From positions 46,097,946-46,161,945 of the forward strand of contig NC_134465.1 of the NCBI RefSeq assembly GCF_047948215.1: a stretch of DNA of 64,000 bases. Direction: 5' to 3'. The notes under the pieces were generated by a model. The model saw only the letters and a list, made by a program, of their open reading frames with translations, had not been told where the DNA came from and searched no databases. Below, one piece after another: positions 32,308 through 43,994 of this stretch; the first letter of the stretch is position 1, and each line of letters opens with the position of its first letter. Both the position numbers and the translations under genes were made by a program. This stretch comes from Lycorma delicatula (lineage: Eukaryota; Arthropoda; Insecta; Hemiptera; Fulgoridae).

Positions 32308-32498
32308 GCTTGTAAAAAAATTCAAAGTGTTCCAGAAAGTGAAGAAAGATGGAAGCGGCATAATGAAAGAATAAAGTATTTGGGAACTAAAAAAAAAACT
32401 AGCTAGAAATTAATTTATTCTATGTGTTCCCACAGTAACAGGTATCGAAAAAAGAATATATATGGGTACCGTGATGTCTTTCGATCCTATACGATAGG
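32021..32498. other. Unassigned, with (AT)n tract
   Basis: No gene supported. An (AT)n microsatellite lies at about 32268-32301. Confidence 0.5.
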
Positions 32499-33589
32499 TT
32501 GTAGAAAAGGCATTCGATAACGTAGACTGGAATAAAGTGTTCAGCATTTTAAAAAAATTAGGGTTCAAATACAGAGATAGAAGAACAATTGCTAACATTT
32601 ACAGGAACCAAACAGCAACAGTAACAATTGAAGAACATAAGAAAGAAGCCGTAATAAGAAAGGGAGTCCGACAAGGATGTTCCCTATCTCCGTTACTTTT
32701 TAATCTTTACATGGAACTAGCAGTTGATGATGTTAAAGAACAATTTAGATTCGGAGTAACAGTACAAGGTGAAAAGATAAAGATGCTACGATTTGTTGAT
32801 GATATAGTAATTCTAGCCGAGAGTAAAAAGGATTTAGAAGAAACAATGAACGGCATAGATGAAGTCCTACGCAAGAACTATCGCATGAAAATAAACAAGA
32901 ACAAAACAAAAGTAATGAAATGTAGTAGAAATAATGAAGATGGACCGCTGAATGTGAAAATAGGAGGAGAAAAGATTATGGAGGTAGAAGAATTTTGTTA
33001 TTTGGGAAGTAGAATTACTAAAGATGGACGAAGCAGGAGCGATATAAAATGCCGAATAGCACAAGCTAAACGAGCCTTCAGTAAGAAATATAATTTGTTT
33101 ACGTCAAAAATTAATTTAAATGTCAGGAAAAGATTTTTGGAAAAGTCTATGTCAGGAAAAAGTCTATGTTTGGAGTGTCGCTTTATATGGAAGTGAAACT
33201 TGGACGATCGGAGTATCTGAGAAGAAAAGATTAGAAGCTTTTGAAATGCGGTGCTATAGGAGAATGTTAAAAATCAGACGGGTGGATAAAGTGACAAATG
33301 AAGAGGTATTGCGGCAAATAGATGAAGAAAGAAGCATTTGGAAAAATATAGTTAAAAGAAGAGACAGACTTATAGGCCACATACTAAGGCATCCTGGAAT
33401 AGTCGCTTTAATATTGGAAGGACAGGTAGAAGGGAAAAATTGTGTAGGCAGGCCACGTTTGGAATATGTAAAACAAATTGTTAGGGATGTAGGATGTAGG
33501 GGGTATGCTGAAATGAAACGACTAGCACTAGATAGGGAATCTTGGAGAGCTGCATCAAACCAGTCAAATGACTGAAGACAAAAAAAAAA
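32499..33589 (+). mobile_element. LINE copy 4, 5'-truncated
   Basis: Begins inside the RT domain (AAAAGGCATTCGATAACG) and ends TGACTGAAGAC plus A-tail. A short GATAGG repeat (32493-32498 and 33590-33595) is the likely target duplication. Confidence 0.88.
32505..33575 (+). pseudogene. LINE RT (second half) and C-terminal region
   Basis: Open from FDNVDWNKVFSILKKLGF through RKGVRQGCSLSPLLFNLY. The active-site box reads MLRFVDDIVILAES: both aspartates are present but the usual Ala is Val. At 33130-33166 a small duplication inserts an extra AAAAGTCTATGTCAGGA-like unit and shifts the frame; a second frame then carries the rest (VYVWSVALYGSETWTIG ... SNQSND) to TGA 33575. Otherwise undamaged. Confidence 0.88.
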
Positions 33590-33956
33590 GATAGGGTGAA
33601 AATCAAGCCAAAACTGGGATATATATATGCTACAGTCAAAGGCCAATTTACAATAATTTTTTGGTTTGACTAGTCAAACCTGCGGATTGACTAAGCTTCG
33701 TAGTCAAAGTTGAAAACAGACTTTATCTTTCGGCCTTTGGCTAAAATACTTTTAGACAATCCTAGGAGCGACCAAATCGACCAGTCCAAGTTGAAAACTC
33801 ATCAGACAATCAGCTTTTTCATTAAATACTTAACTGACAATGTGTTTTTTTGTCTTAATTTCACATGTTTTATTGTTGAATCAATGTTTTTTTTTTATTT
33901 CATAGATCTCCTGCTATCTCTCCTACCTAAAAATGACTGTAAATCGGCCTTTGACT

Positions 33957-33960
<4 letters not shown>

Positions 33961-34046
<86 letters not shown>
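33961..34046. repeat. (AC)n-(AT)n compound microsatellite
   Basis: About 15 CA units followed by about 28 TA units. Open frames on both strands through it are artefacts. Confidence 0.95.
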
Positions 34047-34047
<1 letters not shown>

Positions 34048-34345
34048 GGAAAGAAAGAAATTTGTGTCAAATTTCAACTATTGAATCAACGGGTTTTAGA
34101 TATATGTGGTAAAACCATTTTACAAGAAATGAATATCCCTAAATCCTACCGATTTAAAACTTTAATTTAAAAAAAATGTAATAAGTAATTTCATAGTACT
34201 AAAGTTCAATTTTTCAATTTTTTACGACCACTGTACGTACAGAAATTCCTAAGGGTAAAAACTACTCCTGCCCTTTTTTATCATTGTGTTCAAAATTTAA
34301 TATCATAAATGTCCATTATATAACAATTTTTGAGTTTTTTTCGAT

Positions 34346-34402
34346 GAATTTATGTCGAGCCAGACGGAAGAAATCTTCGGACTGGCTCGGTCAACATAAA
34401 TA
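34346..34402. repeat. Hairpin-forming inverted repeat
   Basis: ATTTATGTCGAGCCAG pairs with CTGGCTCGGTCAACATAAAT (2-base bulge), and the loop itself contains GAAG/CTTC. Isolated; no flanking duplication identified. Confidence 0.7.
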
Positions 34403-34520
34403 CATCTTACAATAATTATTATACTTTTTTAATGCTTTTTAATTAAGGGGTGCCTTGAAACTTAGATATTTGCAATAACCTCGATACACAAAATGTTGGC
34501 AAATCGCTTTGCGTCTCTAT

Positions 34521-35215
34521 TTACTTCATTGAACGAAATAAAGGTAGTATTGTGATTGCGAAATATTTCGGTTTTCAGATTTCAAAGAAAATATCCACCT
34601 TTTTACCATTCCTGAATCCATTTTGACTAGTTTCGGCGTGATTTCTGTACGTACGTATGTATCTCGTATAACTCAAAAACGATTAGCCTTAGGATGTTGA
34701 AATTTTGGATTTACGACTGTTGTAACATCTAGATGTGCGCACCTTCCCCTTTTGATTGCAATCGACTGAACAAAAAGTGTCCAAAAAAAACCCAAAACAT
34801 TTGGATTTTGGACTTTTTTCTTAATTTCAGTAATAAGCCCTCGTTGACAGCTTTTCAACGATATATCATGACCGATACTTATTTTCATTGGTTCCAGAGA
34901 TATAACCAAATGAAATTTTAATTAATGAAATATTTAGAACTATAAGGGGAAGGCACATCGGTTCAAATCAGACTTCATCTCCTTTTTTTTAACTTTTTTT
35001 TTTAATTTAAATATATTGATTTATTAATAATTATTAAATTTTGATTGTAAAAAAAATGTTACAATAAATAATTATTTAATAATAACAATAAAAAAATATC
35101 AGACGTTATTAATAAAATAAAATTTTACGTACTTTTCGTTTAAAAAAAAATGTATGTATATAATTGAATACGCGTACAAGGAAGTCACGTGGTGTCCACA
35201 TCAGAATTTTTGATA
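34521..35215 (+). repeat. Repeat family A, copy 5 (near full length)
   Basis: Runs from TTACTTCATTGAACGAAATA to GCGTACAAGGAAGTCACGTG and CCACATCAG. At about 695 bp it is the most complete uninterrupted copy besides the one at 61846. The first ~15 bases and the 3' CGTACAAGGAAGT are imperfect inverted complements in better preserved copies (TTACTTCCTTGTACG). Confidence 0.88.
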
Positions 35216-35540
35216 AGTTACTGCAGCAATAGAGCTATAACTGGTTAAGTAATAATACAAATTTTTTCTTTGATATGATTTTTGTTTCTCCATATTTGAA
35301 ATTGTTACTAGTATATACATGAACAGTAATTATAAAACCCGTTAATTAAATTTTTTTTAAATTAAATAATAATAACATAAAATTCGATTAATTTATTTTT
35401 TACGTATATTTTAAATTAAAAGAAATCGAAATGTTTGCTAAAATTGGACCTAAAGTCAATTAGTTAAATCTATCAATATAAAACAATTAATTCAACAATT
35501 TATACCTATAGGTATCAACATAACATAACTAGATAAAACA

Positions 35541-37162
35541 TATGTTAACGTGAAAAAGATTGATATCTGCAAATGTCGATATTCTCCGGTAAATGTCAGC
35601 ATATACCAAATACGTCGGTGAAACACCGAAATATTTCCTTATTCGTACCTTCGCCGGTATATGTCGACAAACATAAATAAGCTCTGGTGGGGGGTCGATA
35701 CCATAACTAGGAATTAAAAAAAAAAGCAACCGATACCAATCTCTAAGGTTTTACGAGAAATCCTCGTAAAAAAATGAACTTTAAATTTATGTCAAACATG
35801 ACCTACGCTCGCTATCGTAATCCAATTAACGTTAAATATTCAAATTGCTTATTTTATTTTCCAACCTTGAAGGCGATTAATCGAATTAACACCATTTATA
35901 AAATACTTAATCAAATTTTCATCGTTGTATAAATTGAAAGGGCCGATCAGCATATACAAAATATGTTTGTTAACTGCACGGATGAAAGATAACGATACAA
36001 ATAAATGGTAAAATAGTTTGCCCTTTGTTCAATTTTTTTTAGAAAATTATTTTTTATTTAACTTTCACTATCAGTGCATGCTGAATGCGGTGAATTTGAA
36101 TAATCGTTTCCATTGTTGAAGAATAGCATTTATATAATTTGTATGTTTAACATTAATTAGACGAGATTAGGTTATGTTAGCTTAAATTTAAACTTCCTTT
36201 TTTTTTTACAAGTGTTTCTCGTAATTTCCTTTAAGATTACCTATTACCTTAAAGATTAGTAATGGGTGATTTTCTTTTAATTTCAATAGTTATTGTTTCG
36301 ATTACCATCAGAGCTTATCTGTGTTATCTGTGTTCGGTGAAACACCGAAATATTTCCTTATTCGTACCTTCGCCGGTATATGTCGACAAACATAAATAAG
36401 CTCTGGTGGGGGGTCGATACCATAACTAGGAATTAAAAAAAAAAGCAACCGATACCAATCTCTAAGGTTTTACGAGAAATCCTCGTAAAAAAATGAACTT
36501 TAAATTTATGTCAAACATGACCTACGCTCGCTATCGTAATCCAATTAACGTTAAATATTCAAATTGCTTATTTTATTTTCCAACCTTGAAGGCGATTAAT
36601 CGAATTAACACCATTTATAAAATACTTAATCAAATTTTCAGCGTTGTATAAATTGAAAGGGCCGATCAGCATATACAAAATATGTTAACTGCACGGATGA
36701 AAGATAACGATACAAATAAATGGTCAAATAGTTTGTCCTTTGTTCAATTTTTTTTAGAAAATTATTTTTTATTTAACTTTCACTATCAGTGCATGCTGAA
36801 TGCGGTGAATTTGAATAATCGTTTCCATTGTTGAAGAATAGCATTTATATAATTTGTATGTTTAACATTAATTAGACGAGATTAGATTATGTTAGCTTAA
36901 ATTTAAACTTCCTTTTTTTTTTACAAGTGTTTCTCGTAATTTCCTTTAAGATTACCTATTACCTTAAAGATTAGTAATGGGTGATTTTCTTTTAATTTCA
37001 ATAGTTATTGTTTCGATTACCATCAGAGCTTATCTGTGTTTGTCGACATATACCGGCGAAGGTCCGAATAAGCAAATATTTCTTTCACCGACGTATTTGG
37101 TATGAGTCGACATTCGCCGTAGAATATTGACATTTGCCAGATCGGTCTTTCACGGTAACATA
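35541..37162. mobile_element. Long-TIR (foldback-like) element
   Basis: Terminal arms of about 145 bp are inverted copies: 35541-35690 (TATGTTAACGTGAAA ... CTTCGCCGGTATATGTCGAC ... TAAGCTCTGGTGG) and 37020-37162 (the complement). The outer ends abut TA on both sides. No ORF is shared or long enough to be a transposase. The interior carries a tandem duplication. Confidence 0.85.
35615..37040 (+). repeat. 719-bp tandem duplication inside the long-TIR element
   Basis: 35615-36333 and 36334-37040 are nearly identical head-to-tail copies, both starting TCGGTGAAACACCGAAAT. I see only a handful of differences: a 4-base deletion near 36683, ATCGTT/AGCGTT, GGTAAAATAG/GGTCAAATAG, TTGCCC/TTGTCC and TTAGGTTA/TTAGATTA. 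Each unit spans from the inner left TIR to the start of the right TIR. Confidence 0.92.
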
Positions 37163-37381
37163 TATATATATTCTTTTTCTTTCCTAATGTGAACGTTACA
37201 ATCTCTGTTCTGTCAAATAGTGAACAATAAACAACCCCCCCCCCCTGTCCCATGAGATGAATATATATACATATATATATATATATATCTTCATTTATTA
37301 ATCTGTGCACAATGTCAGTGCTCAAAGGCGATGATTCCCATTACATGGGTATTGAACCTAAAAAGAAAAGACCTCAGTTTA

Positions 37382-37620
37382 TTGTCACGTACCTTAGTAA
37401 GTACAATTTCATATGTATGACTGGGAAATGAGGTGCAATCATAAAATAGACAGGTCAAAATTCATGAGACGTGTAGTTAATTTAACCCCAACCATCAAAA
37501 TAAACCGGTATTCACCGATTAGTATTTAAATCTATATAATAGCAGCTAACCTTTACTGGGATTCGAATCAGCTGTTAAACAACTGATGTCGAGTTAACCA
37601 CTAGACCAGCCTAGTGTCTA
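37382..37620 (-). mobile_element. SINE family B, copy 6 (diverged)
   Basis: Minus-strand head GACACTAGGCTGGTCTAGTG with A-box, a GATTCGAATC-like B box near 37560, and a degenerate body (TAAACCGGTATTCACCG on the plus strand). Confidence 0.75.
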
Positions 37621-37739
37621 TATATATAAAGATGTATAGGTGTGATGTATATATAAAATCCATTCTTCGCAAAATAGAAGAAATTAAAATGTTAATAACA
37701 AGAGAAAATACAAAAACAAGAGGGATTACTTGTAGAAAG

Positions 37740-37744
<5 letters not shown>

Positions 37745-37808
<64 letters not shown>
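37745..37808. repeat. (AT)n microsatellite
   Basis: About 32 uninterrupted TA dinucleotides. Confidence 0.95.
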
Positions 37809-37812
<4 letters not shown>

Positions 37813-38843
37813 GCCAAGTATATGAATAGAGTTATCTTATCAGTTAAATAGAAAATAATGAAAATTATAACTTAAAAAAAATTATTCAAATAAAATAATT
37901 AATAATAATAATAACAAAAACTGAAAATATTAATAAATTCAATTTAAATTAAAGAAGGTATGTAAATAAGATAACATATATGAAATAATAATTAAATAAG
38001 TAAATAAAATTACGTATTATTACTGATAAAACAATTTTGTCAATAAGTACTAATAAAGAAAAAATTTTTAATAATACTACTTACAAAAATCAGTTACGCC
38101 AAATAAATTATCAATATTATCCAAGTTATAAATTAAATTCCTCGACAGCATTATTCAAATATTTCGACATCACACACGAAAAATTATTATTTCATGAATA
38201 AACAGTTTTTTTTTTAATTTATCTAATAAAACATCACTAATAAATATACAACTATGTATATATTTATGTTTATTTATCGTATTTTATGTAAGAAATTTGT
38301 TAAATAATTTTAAAATAAAATAAAGTAATCAACAACTAACTATTAACACAAAAAAAACATAATCTTTTACAATAATATAAACAGTTATTGATATACAATA
38401 AATATAGAAATAATAAATAAAGATATCGATATCATTTTTAATTCACCGTACTGTACAAGAACAAACGAACGGATTGCCGGTCGACGCTCAACTAAGTACT
38501 AAACAGAGTTTGCAATAAACCGATCGGGTTGATACTAGACACACTCACACACGCACACACACATACACACGTCTCACTTATTATACAAAGTAGTTCTGTG
38601 TAGACAAGACGCGCGGAGCTGGAAGTGACTGTGCTGTGTTGTTTTCGTGTTCCCCCACCCTACTTTAAGTATGATTCACTTATTCTATCTAACATATTGT
38701 CTCTCCTTTTCTTTTTCTAATATACTATACGTATTTTTTTCCAACAAACCTCCCCCACTTATATATTTATATTTTTTTTAACATACGTAATATTATGTAG
38801 TATGTGAATTGTGTTTAGTTCTATACACCTATATGAAGTGTGT

Positions 38844-38886
<43 letters not shown>

Positions 38887-39564
38887 TCTTACTATATAAC
38901 ATACAGCTTACTCTATACGTTAACAGCAAAAATAAACTTTTACTTTCTCTGGCCTCAAAACATTATTTTATATATTATTATTTATTTCAATATAAATAAT
39001 GTTATAACTTAAAATATATATATATAGATATAAATAATAAAACTATTCCTCTTTTTTTATTTACTTATTAATTCATTCATAATAAAATTACTTCGACATT
39101 TCTTTTTTAAAGTAATTTTTTTCTTTTTAATCAAATGACGCGTATGTACAATTTTTATAAAATGTTATTAATTACGTTTACGTAATATTTTCAAAACACA
39201 ATATAGTATATATAATTTCATAATTTAAATGTTATAGTAAAAATTATCGCTCGAAAAAAAAAACAATAATTATTAGCTTCACAAACATAACAGAGAATGA
39301 GAAAAGAAGAGACAGAGAACGCGCGCGCGTACGCGCGTACTATTCATCTCTTCATATGCTCTTCTCATCACTGTAATTTATAAATCTCTTCTTTTTTTTA
39401 ACATTGTTTTATAATTATAAACCTCTTAAATCCTTTGCTAAGTTTAAATAGAGTACATGATGTATTATTTTACAACAGAAAGAGTTAAATTAATCTGTTG
39501 CTTTATACTATCATCCAGCTATTTTTTTTTATGACTAACAGTAATAAAGCACCTTAGGTAACAA

Positions 39565-39680
39565 TTAAGAGATTTACTTTCTCTGAGAGTAATGATATTA
39601 AATAAATAACAACCAATCTCCTATAATGAACAAATTGAAAGTATCATTCGTATACACTGAGGATATCATCAGAATTTTGG
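39565..39680. repeat. Small dispersed repeat O, copy 1
   Basis: TTTCTCTGAGAGTAATGATA and CCTATAATGAACAAATTGAA recur as TTTCTCTGAAAGTAATGATA and CCTATGATGAACAAAGTGAA at 45310-45370, with similar spacing. Confidence 0.6.
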
Positions 39681-40265
39681 TAGGCATGGCAACAGGAAAC
39701 CACTTCACTTCTCATTTCTCTCAACCCAATAATCTTAATATTCTAATTATTGTTGAAGTGTATTATATCATTTTTGCGAATTTTTTTAAAATTTATATTA
39801 GTTCATCTATAATTATTATTGCAGCATTAAATTTACAAATTGCTTTCATTCTATCTTCTATTCCTTCCGATCGATTTAAAGATTTCTCATAAATAAATTT
39901 TTATACGACGCTATATTATCTTTTTTATTTTCATATTTCATCTCGTTTCTTAATCAGCACATCTCCCCTTTTTTCACATTCTAATTTCTGTACGGCTTAA
40001 TTCTTCACATCATCAACATTTTCTCTTTTTAATACTCCACTTTTCATTTTATCATATTATTTGTCATCAACATTTTTCTTTCACTTTTGTTTCTCTGAAT
40101 ATTTAGCCTTACAAATATGAAACATTCATTATATCTAAAAAAAGATTATAAATCCTTAGCACTAAACACATGAATATTCATATTAAAACAAAAAAAAAAT
40201 ACAACCCAAAAAAACCACCGGGGAAGAAGCCATCAACTATAAGCAAAAAAAAACCCGATAAATGA

Positions 40266-40928
40266 GGTCGTTTCTGATGCACGGCTTACACATACAACTT
40301 AATTAAAAATATAATATTTTTTATTTTATTTAATTCAACGATTTTAACTAAAGCGCGCGCGCATACCGTATTTAATTCGTTCGGATGTGGTGGTACTAGC
40401 GGCGACCGTCGGCCCTAACTAAACTAATGTAATTTCACAACTTACAAAGAACAAATTTCGCTCGTACAGTCTGTATACCGGTGTATCCGCGAGCCTTAAC
40501 GCACCAAGTACCGAATCAGCCGGGTGATCGAGTTCGAGACCCGGCCAGAGACCAGATAACTTTTTTAAACTTTAAATATTATTCATTTATTTAATTTTAC
40601 CATTCACCTGTGACGTCACAACATAGCAGATGACTACAACATTGGTGGAGGGCGATTTTATAAAACTTTTTTTGCGAATATTTTTATTTTTTAATCGTTA
40701 AGAGATGTGTCTAACAAAAATATGACCTTAATCAGGTGAAATCTTGAGATACCTTGCTTTACAGCTTCATCCCCTTGACCTTTTAAATAAAAAATTTAAT
40801 GGCAACAATCCCCCATATATAAAAGTAATCTGACCGAATTTGATTAAAAAACTCGGTCCAGTAGTCACAGAGATATAAGGTGATTTAGAGGTCGACACCG
40901 AACATACACACACACACACGCACGCACG

Positions 40929-40992
<64 letters not shown>

Positions 40993-41179
40993 CCGACACC
41001 GAACATACACACACAGACAGAGAGAGAGAAAGAGAGAGTGAGTGAGAGAGGCTGACACCGAACATACACACACAGACAGAGAGAGAGAAAGAGAGAGTGA
41101 GTGAGAGAGGCTGACACCGAACATACACACACAGACAGAGAGAGAGAAAGAGAGAGTGAGTGAGAGAGGCTGACACCGA

Positions 41180-41215
<36 letters not shown>

Positions 41216-41425
41216 TGAGAGAGATAGGTTGACACCGAACACACACACATACAGAGAGAGAGAGAGAGAGAGAGTGAGGCCGACACCGAACATACACACA
41301 GACAGAGAGAGAGAGAGAGAGTGTGATTGAGAGAGAGAGAGAGAGAGTGAGGCCGACACCGAACATACACACAGACAGAGAGAGAGAGAGTGTGATTGAG
41401 AGAGAGAGAGAGAGGCCGACACCGA

Positions 41426-41465
<40 letters not shown>

Positions 41466-41505
41466 TGAGAGATAGGTCGACACCGAACACACACACATAC
41501 AGAGA

Positions 41506-41546
<41 letters not shown>

Positions 41547-41559
41547 AGGTCGACACCGA

Positions 41560-41618
<59 letters not shown>

Positions 41619-41925
41619 GAGAGAGAGAGAGTGAGAGAGTGAGGCCGACACCGAACATACACACACAGACAGAGAGAGAGAGAGAGAGAGATTGAGAGAG
41701 AGAGAGAGAGAGAGTGAGTGAGAGGCCGACACCAAACATACACGCGCGCGCGCGCTTACGTATATTAAAATTCAGAAATTTTTCATTCGATTTTTTTGGG
41801 TTTCTTAGGTGTGAAAATGTCAATATGCGGTGTAAACCGCTAATGCCCAAATCGGACCGATTACAATTCTTTCCCTTTTAGAGCTATAGATCTGCTATTG
41901 AGCTATCTACACGGAAAAGTAAAAC
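40266..41925 (-). repeat. Repeat family E, copy 4 (contains minisatellite)
   Basis: The reverse complement follows the family E order from the CTCTAAAAGGGAAAGAATTG opening near 41885 through GGTGTCGG, the TATATCTCTGTGACTACTGG block, GTTGTGACGTCACAGG, the GCGCGCGCTTTAGTTAA patch and the CATCAGAAAC end near 40275. Between 40893 and 41745 the GT-rich spot is replaced by a tandem array. Confidence 0.85.
40893..41745. repeat. Minisatellite of (AC)n/(AG)n units seeded by family E
   Basis: About 13 units of 50-100 bp, each starting (C/T)GACACCGAACA(T/C)ACACAC and continuing into (AG)n with GTGAGTGAGAG variants. The start motif is family E sequence itself ('GTCGACACCGAACATACAC'). Three units near 40990-41170 are almost identical at ~58 bp. 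All three minus-strand frames stay open for ~300 codons simply because the dinucleotide repeats contain no stops. Confidence 0.93.
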
Positions 41926-42195
41926 AGAGTAGTGTTAAATGAATTGACACCTTTTAAAGGGTCTCTGAAATAAAATATAACTTCAACCGAAAGACTTACT
42001 TTAAATAAAATATTTTTACATACAACTGGAGGATAAAATTACTGATCGATCATTTTATGTCGACAATTAGCTGTAATATATGTCGTAACAAAATAAGTTT
42101 TACTATATTATTTTAAAGAGCTACGAAAAAAAGAAAGTTAAAAACCTCTTTAATCCACAAAAGTATATCCCTTTTTAAAGTAGTTAAAGGAACTG

Positions 42196-42533
42196 GGTAC
42201 TTACGTATTATTGCCACCGCAGCTACAGCTTTATTTAAAAACAAAGTAGTCAATCGGAGTGTTAATTAACAGGAGTGTTTTGATTATTTAAATAATAAAT
42301 AATTGCAATAATTACTGAATTTATTAAAAAAAAACTCAGAAAATTACGGTGTTAATTAGTCAAGGTTAGCGAGCGTAGGTTAAGTTTGGTTAAATTATAT
42401 TTATAAAATAAATAAATATAAGTAACAATTTATTAAAATTAATACAGAGACTGTTCATTTTCCACCGAAATCCGATTGACTACTTTGTTTTTAAATAAAG
42501 GTGTAGCTGCGGTGGCGTTAATACGTAAGTACC
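42196..42533. mobile_element. Inverted-repeat element I, copy 2 (8-bp TSD)
   Basis: 338 bp with TIRs starting GGTACTTACGTATTA and continuing GCCACCGCAGCTACA then TTTATTTAAAAACAAAGTAG and GTCAATCGG. Flanked by AGGAACTG / AGGAACTA (42188-42195 and 42534-42541). It shows the complete terminal sequence that copy 1 (27956) has partly lost. Confidence 0.88.
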
Positions 42534-42699
42534 AGGAACTATTTACCGTTTAATCTTTAAAGGGATGGATTTACTTAGGGAGAAGGAGTACTCGAGGTTT
42601 GTTTACTTTTTATACCAACGTAACTGTGGTTATTTAACTGCCTTTGTAAAATGAAACTTAGAAAACAAGATCGACGAAAATGTATTGTTAATAAATATT

Positions 42700-42850
42700 C
42701 CATCTATTTCAGTAGTGAAGTGTTAGCGTCTTCAGTCTTTCATCCTGAGGTAACCAGTTTGAATCCCGTTTAGGCGTGCCATTTCTTCATAGAATACAAA
42801 ATTACAATTTCACATATAGCTTCGAGATTATGTGGTGATGAACTATTAAA
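42700..42850 (+). mobile_element. SINE family D, copy 2 (diverged)
   Basis: Has a degenerate tRNA-like region with CAGTTTGAATCCCG (B box), then GCGTGCCATTTCTTCA and a GTGATGAACTATTAAAAAAA end comparable to the copies at 25641 and 58627. Confidence 0.6.
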
Positions 42851-43231
42851 AAAATAAATATATTATAAATTATTTTTGTTCAGAACGTTCAAAAATATTC
42901 TAGATTTGTTTTACAGGAATTTAATCAATGTACGGTTCTAGGAAAATATGAGAAACATTCCAAGAATAATGTAGGAGTTCTGATACATTATGATAACGTC
43001 ATACTTAAAAAAGTACGTGTATCTATTCATCTTAATACAACGACTGATAATAATTGTAATTGAATTGTATTTGATAACTAATATTTCTGAGTAATAATAC
43101 ATGCCTTTTATTAATGTATGTTCAATCATCCAACTAAAAAAAAAATATATATATATATTACATAATAAACTAATAATCTTCCGTTTTAAATTTTTGTCAA
43201 TTTATTTATATTATCTGCATTTTATAAATAA

Positions 43232-43917
43232 CTAGCAGATCCGGCAATGCTTTGCTATGCTAGATTTGCGTATATGCACATTGATTAAATGAACAAAATT
43301 GAAAGTTAGATAAAACATTAAAAAGCTGAACATTACCGTTTACTTTTCCTTATTTCCCCTTTTCTCTTTTTCAATTTTCTCTTTTCCCTTTTTCCCCCGC
43401 GCGTAAATTGGTCCAGCAGTTTTTTAGTCTACAGCGGACATACATACGAACATTTCTTTTTACGTATATAGAAGAAAATCTGTTTGTTTATTTGTTTGTT
43501 TTTTTGTAAATATTTCAACACCGGCGCCACCTATCGGGTTCATTTTTCGAAAAAGTATTTCTTTTCACGTAATTAATATATATTCTGAATATAAGCCAAA
43601 TCGGACCATAAATGCAATTTTTCCAAATACTTCGACCCAAGCCCCATCTAGCGAGTCCATTTTTTTGCATAGATATTTCTTTCCATGTAAGTAACACATA
43701 TTCTGAATATGAGCTAAATCGGACCATAAATACAATTTTTCGAAATATCTTGACCCCAGCGCAACGTAGAGGGTCCAAACTAATTCAAAAACCTACCCTG
43801 GCATGCGTCCAACCATTCCCCAAAGTTTCATCGATGAACGGTTTTATCGGATGAACGGTTTAGGAAGGCATAAAAGACATACAGACAGACAAACATTCAT
43901 TTTTATATATATATAGA
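43232..43917 (-). mobile_element. Helitron (non-autonomous), copy 3, both ends intact
   Basis: Minus strand: host A, then TCTATATATATATAAAAATG at 43917, and at the other end GCATTGCCGGATCTGCTAG at 43232 followed by host T. It contains three ~115-bp modules with a ...GCGCCACCTATCGGG motif and a pyrimidine-rich tract (43340-43400). The best-defined Helitron here. Confidence 0.9.
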
Positions 43918-43994
43918 TTTAACAAAATCTAACCATTAAGAATTTCATTTAAATTTTCCAAAATTCCAATTTTATAAAAAAAAAATTATGATTT

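Larger units (their letters stand above)
33590..34520. other. Unassigned, with microsatellite and hairpin
   Basis: No gene supported. It holds the (AC)n(AT)n tract at 33961-34046 and a hairpin at 34346-34402. Confidence 0.5.
37621..40265. other. Unassigned very AT-rich DNA
   Basis: No gene supported. (AT)n tracts at 37745-37808 and 38848-38884, a CG-alternating patch GCGCGCGCGTACGCGCGTAC at 39321-39340, and an (AC)-rich patch near 38540-38575. An 88-codon hydrophobic frame at 39626-39892 begins inside a small repeat (see 39565) and is not taken as a gene. Confidence 0.5.

Noticed and set aside
33254..33646. 130-codon minus-strand frame, and similar ones at 29124 and 63315
   Set aside because: Antisense shadows of the LINE C-terminal ORF; they recur with every LINE copy.
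39626..39892. 88-codon hydrophobic open frame as a small membrane protein
   Set aside because: It begins inside a small dispersed repeat, and its hydrophobicity follows from AT-rich codons; no start context or homology I can name.
40893..41745. Regularly spaced repeats resembling a CRISPR array
   Set aside because: Units vary from ~50 to ~100 bp, the 'spacers' are themselves low-complexity (AC)n/(AG)n, there are no cas genes, and the context is eukaryotic.
40767..41850. Three overlapping ~300-codon open frames on the minus strand, rich in Ser-Leu and Cys-Val repeats
   Set aside because: They are translations of (AC)n/(AG)n minisatellite sequence in all three frames; dinucleotide repeats simply lack stop codons.
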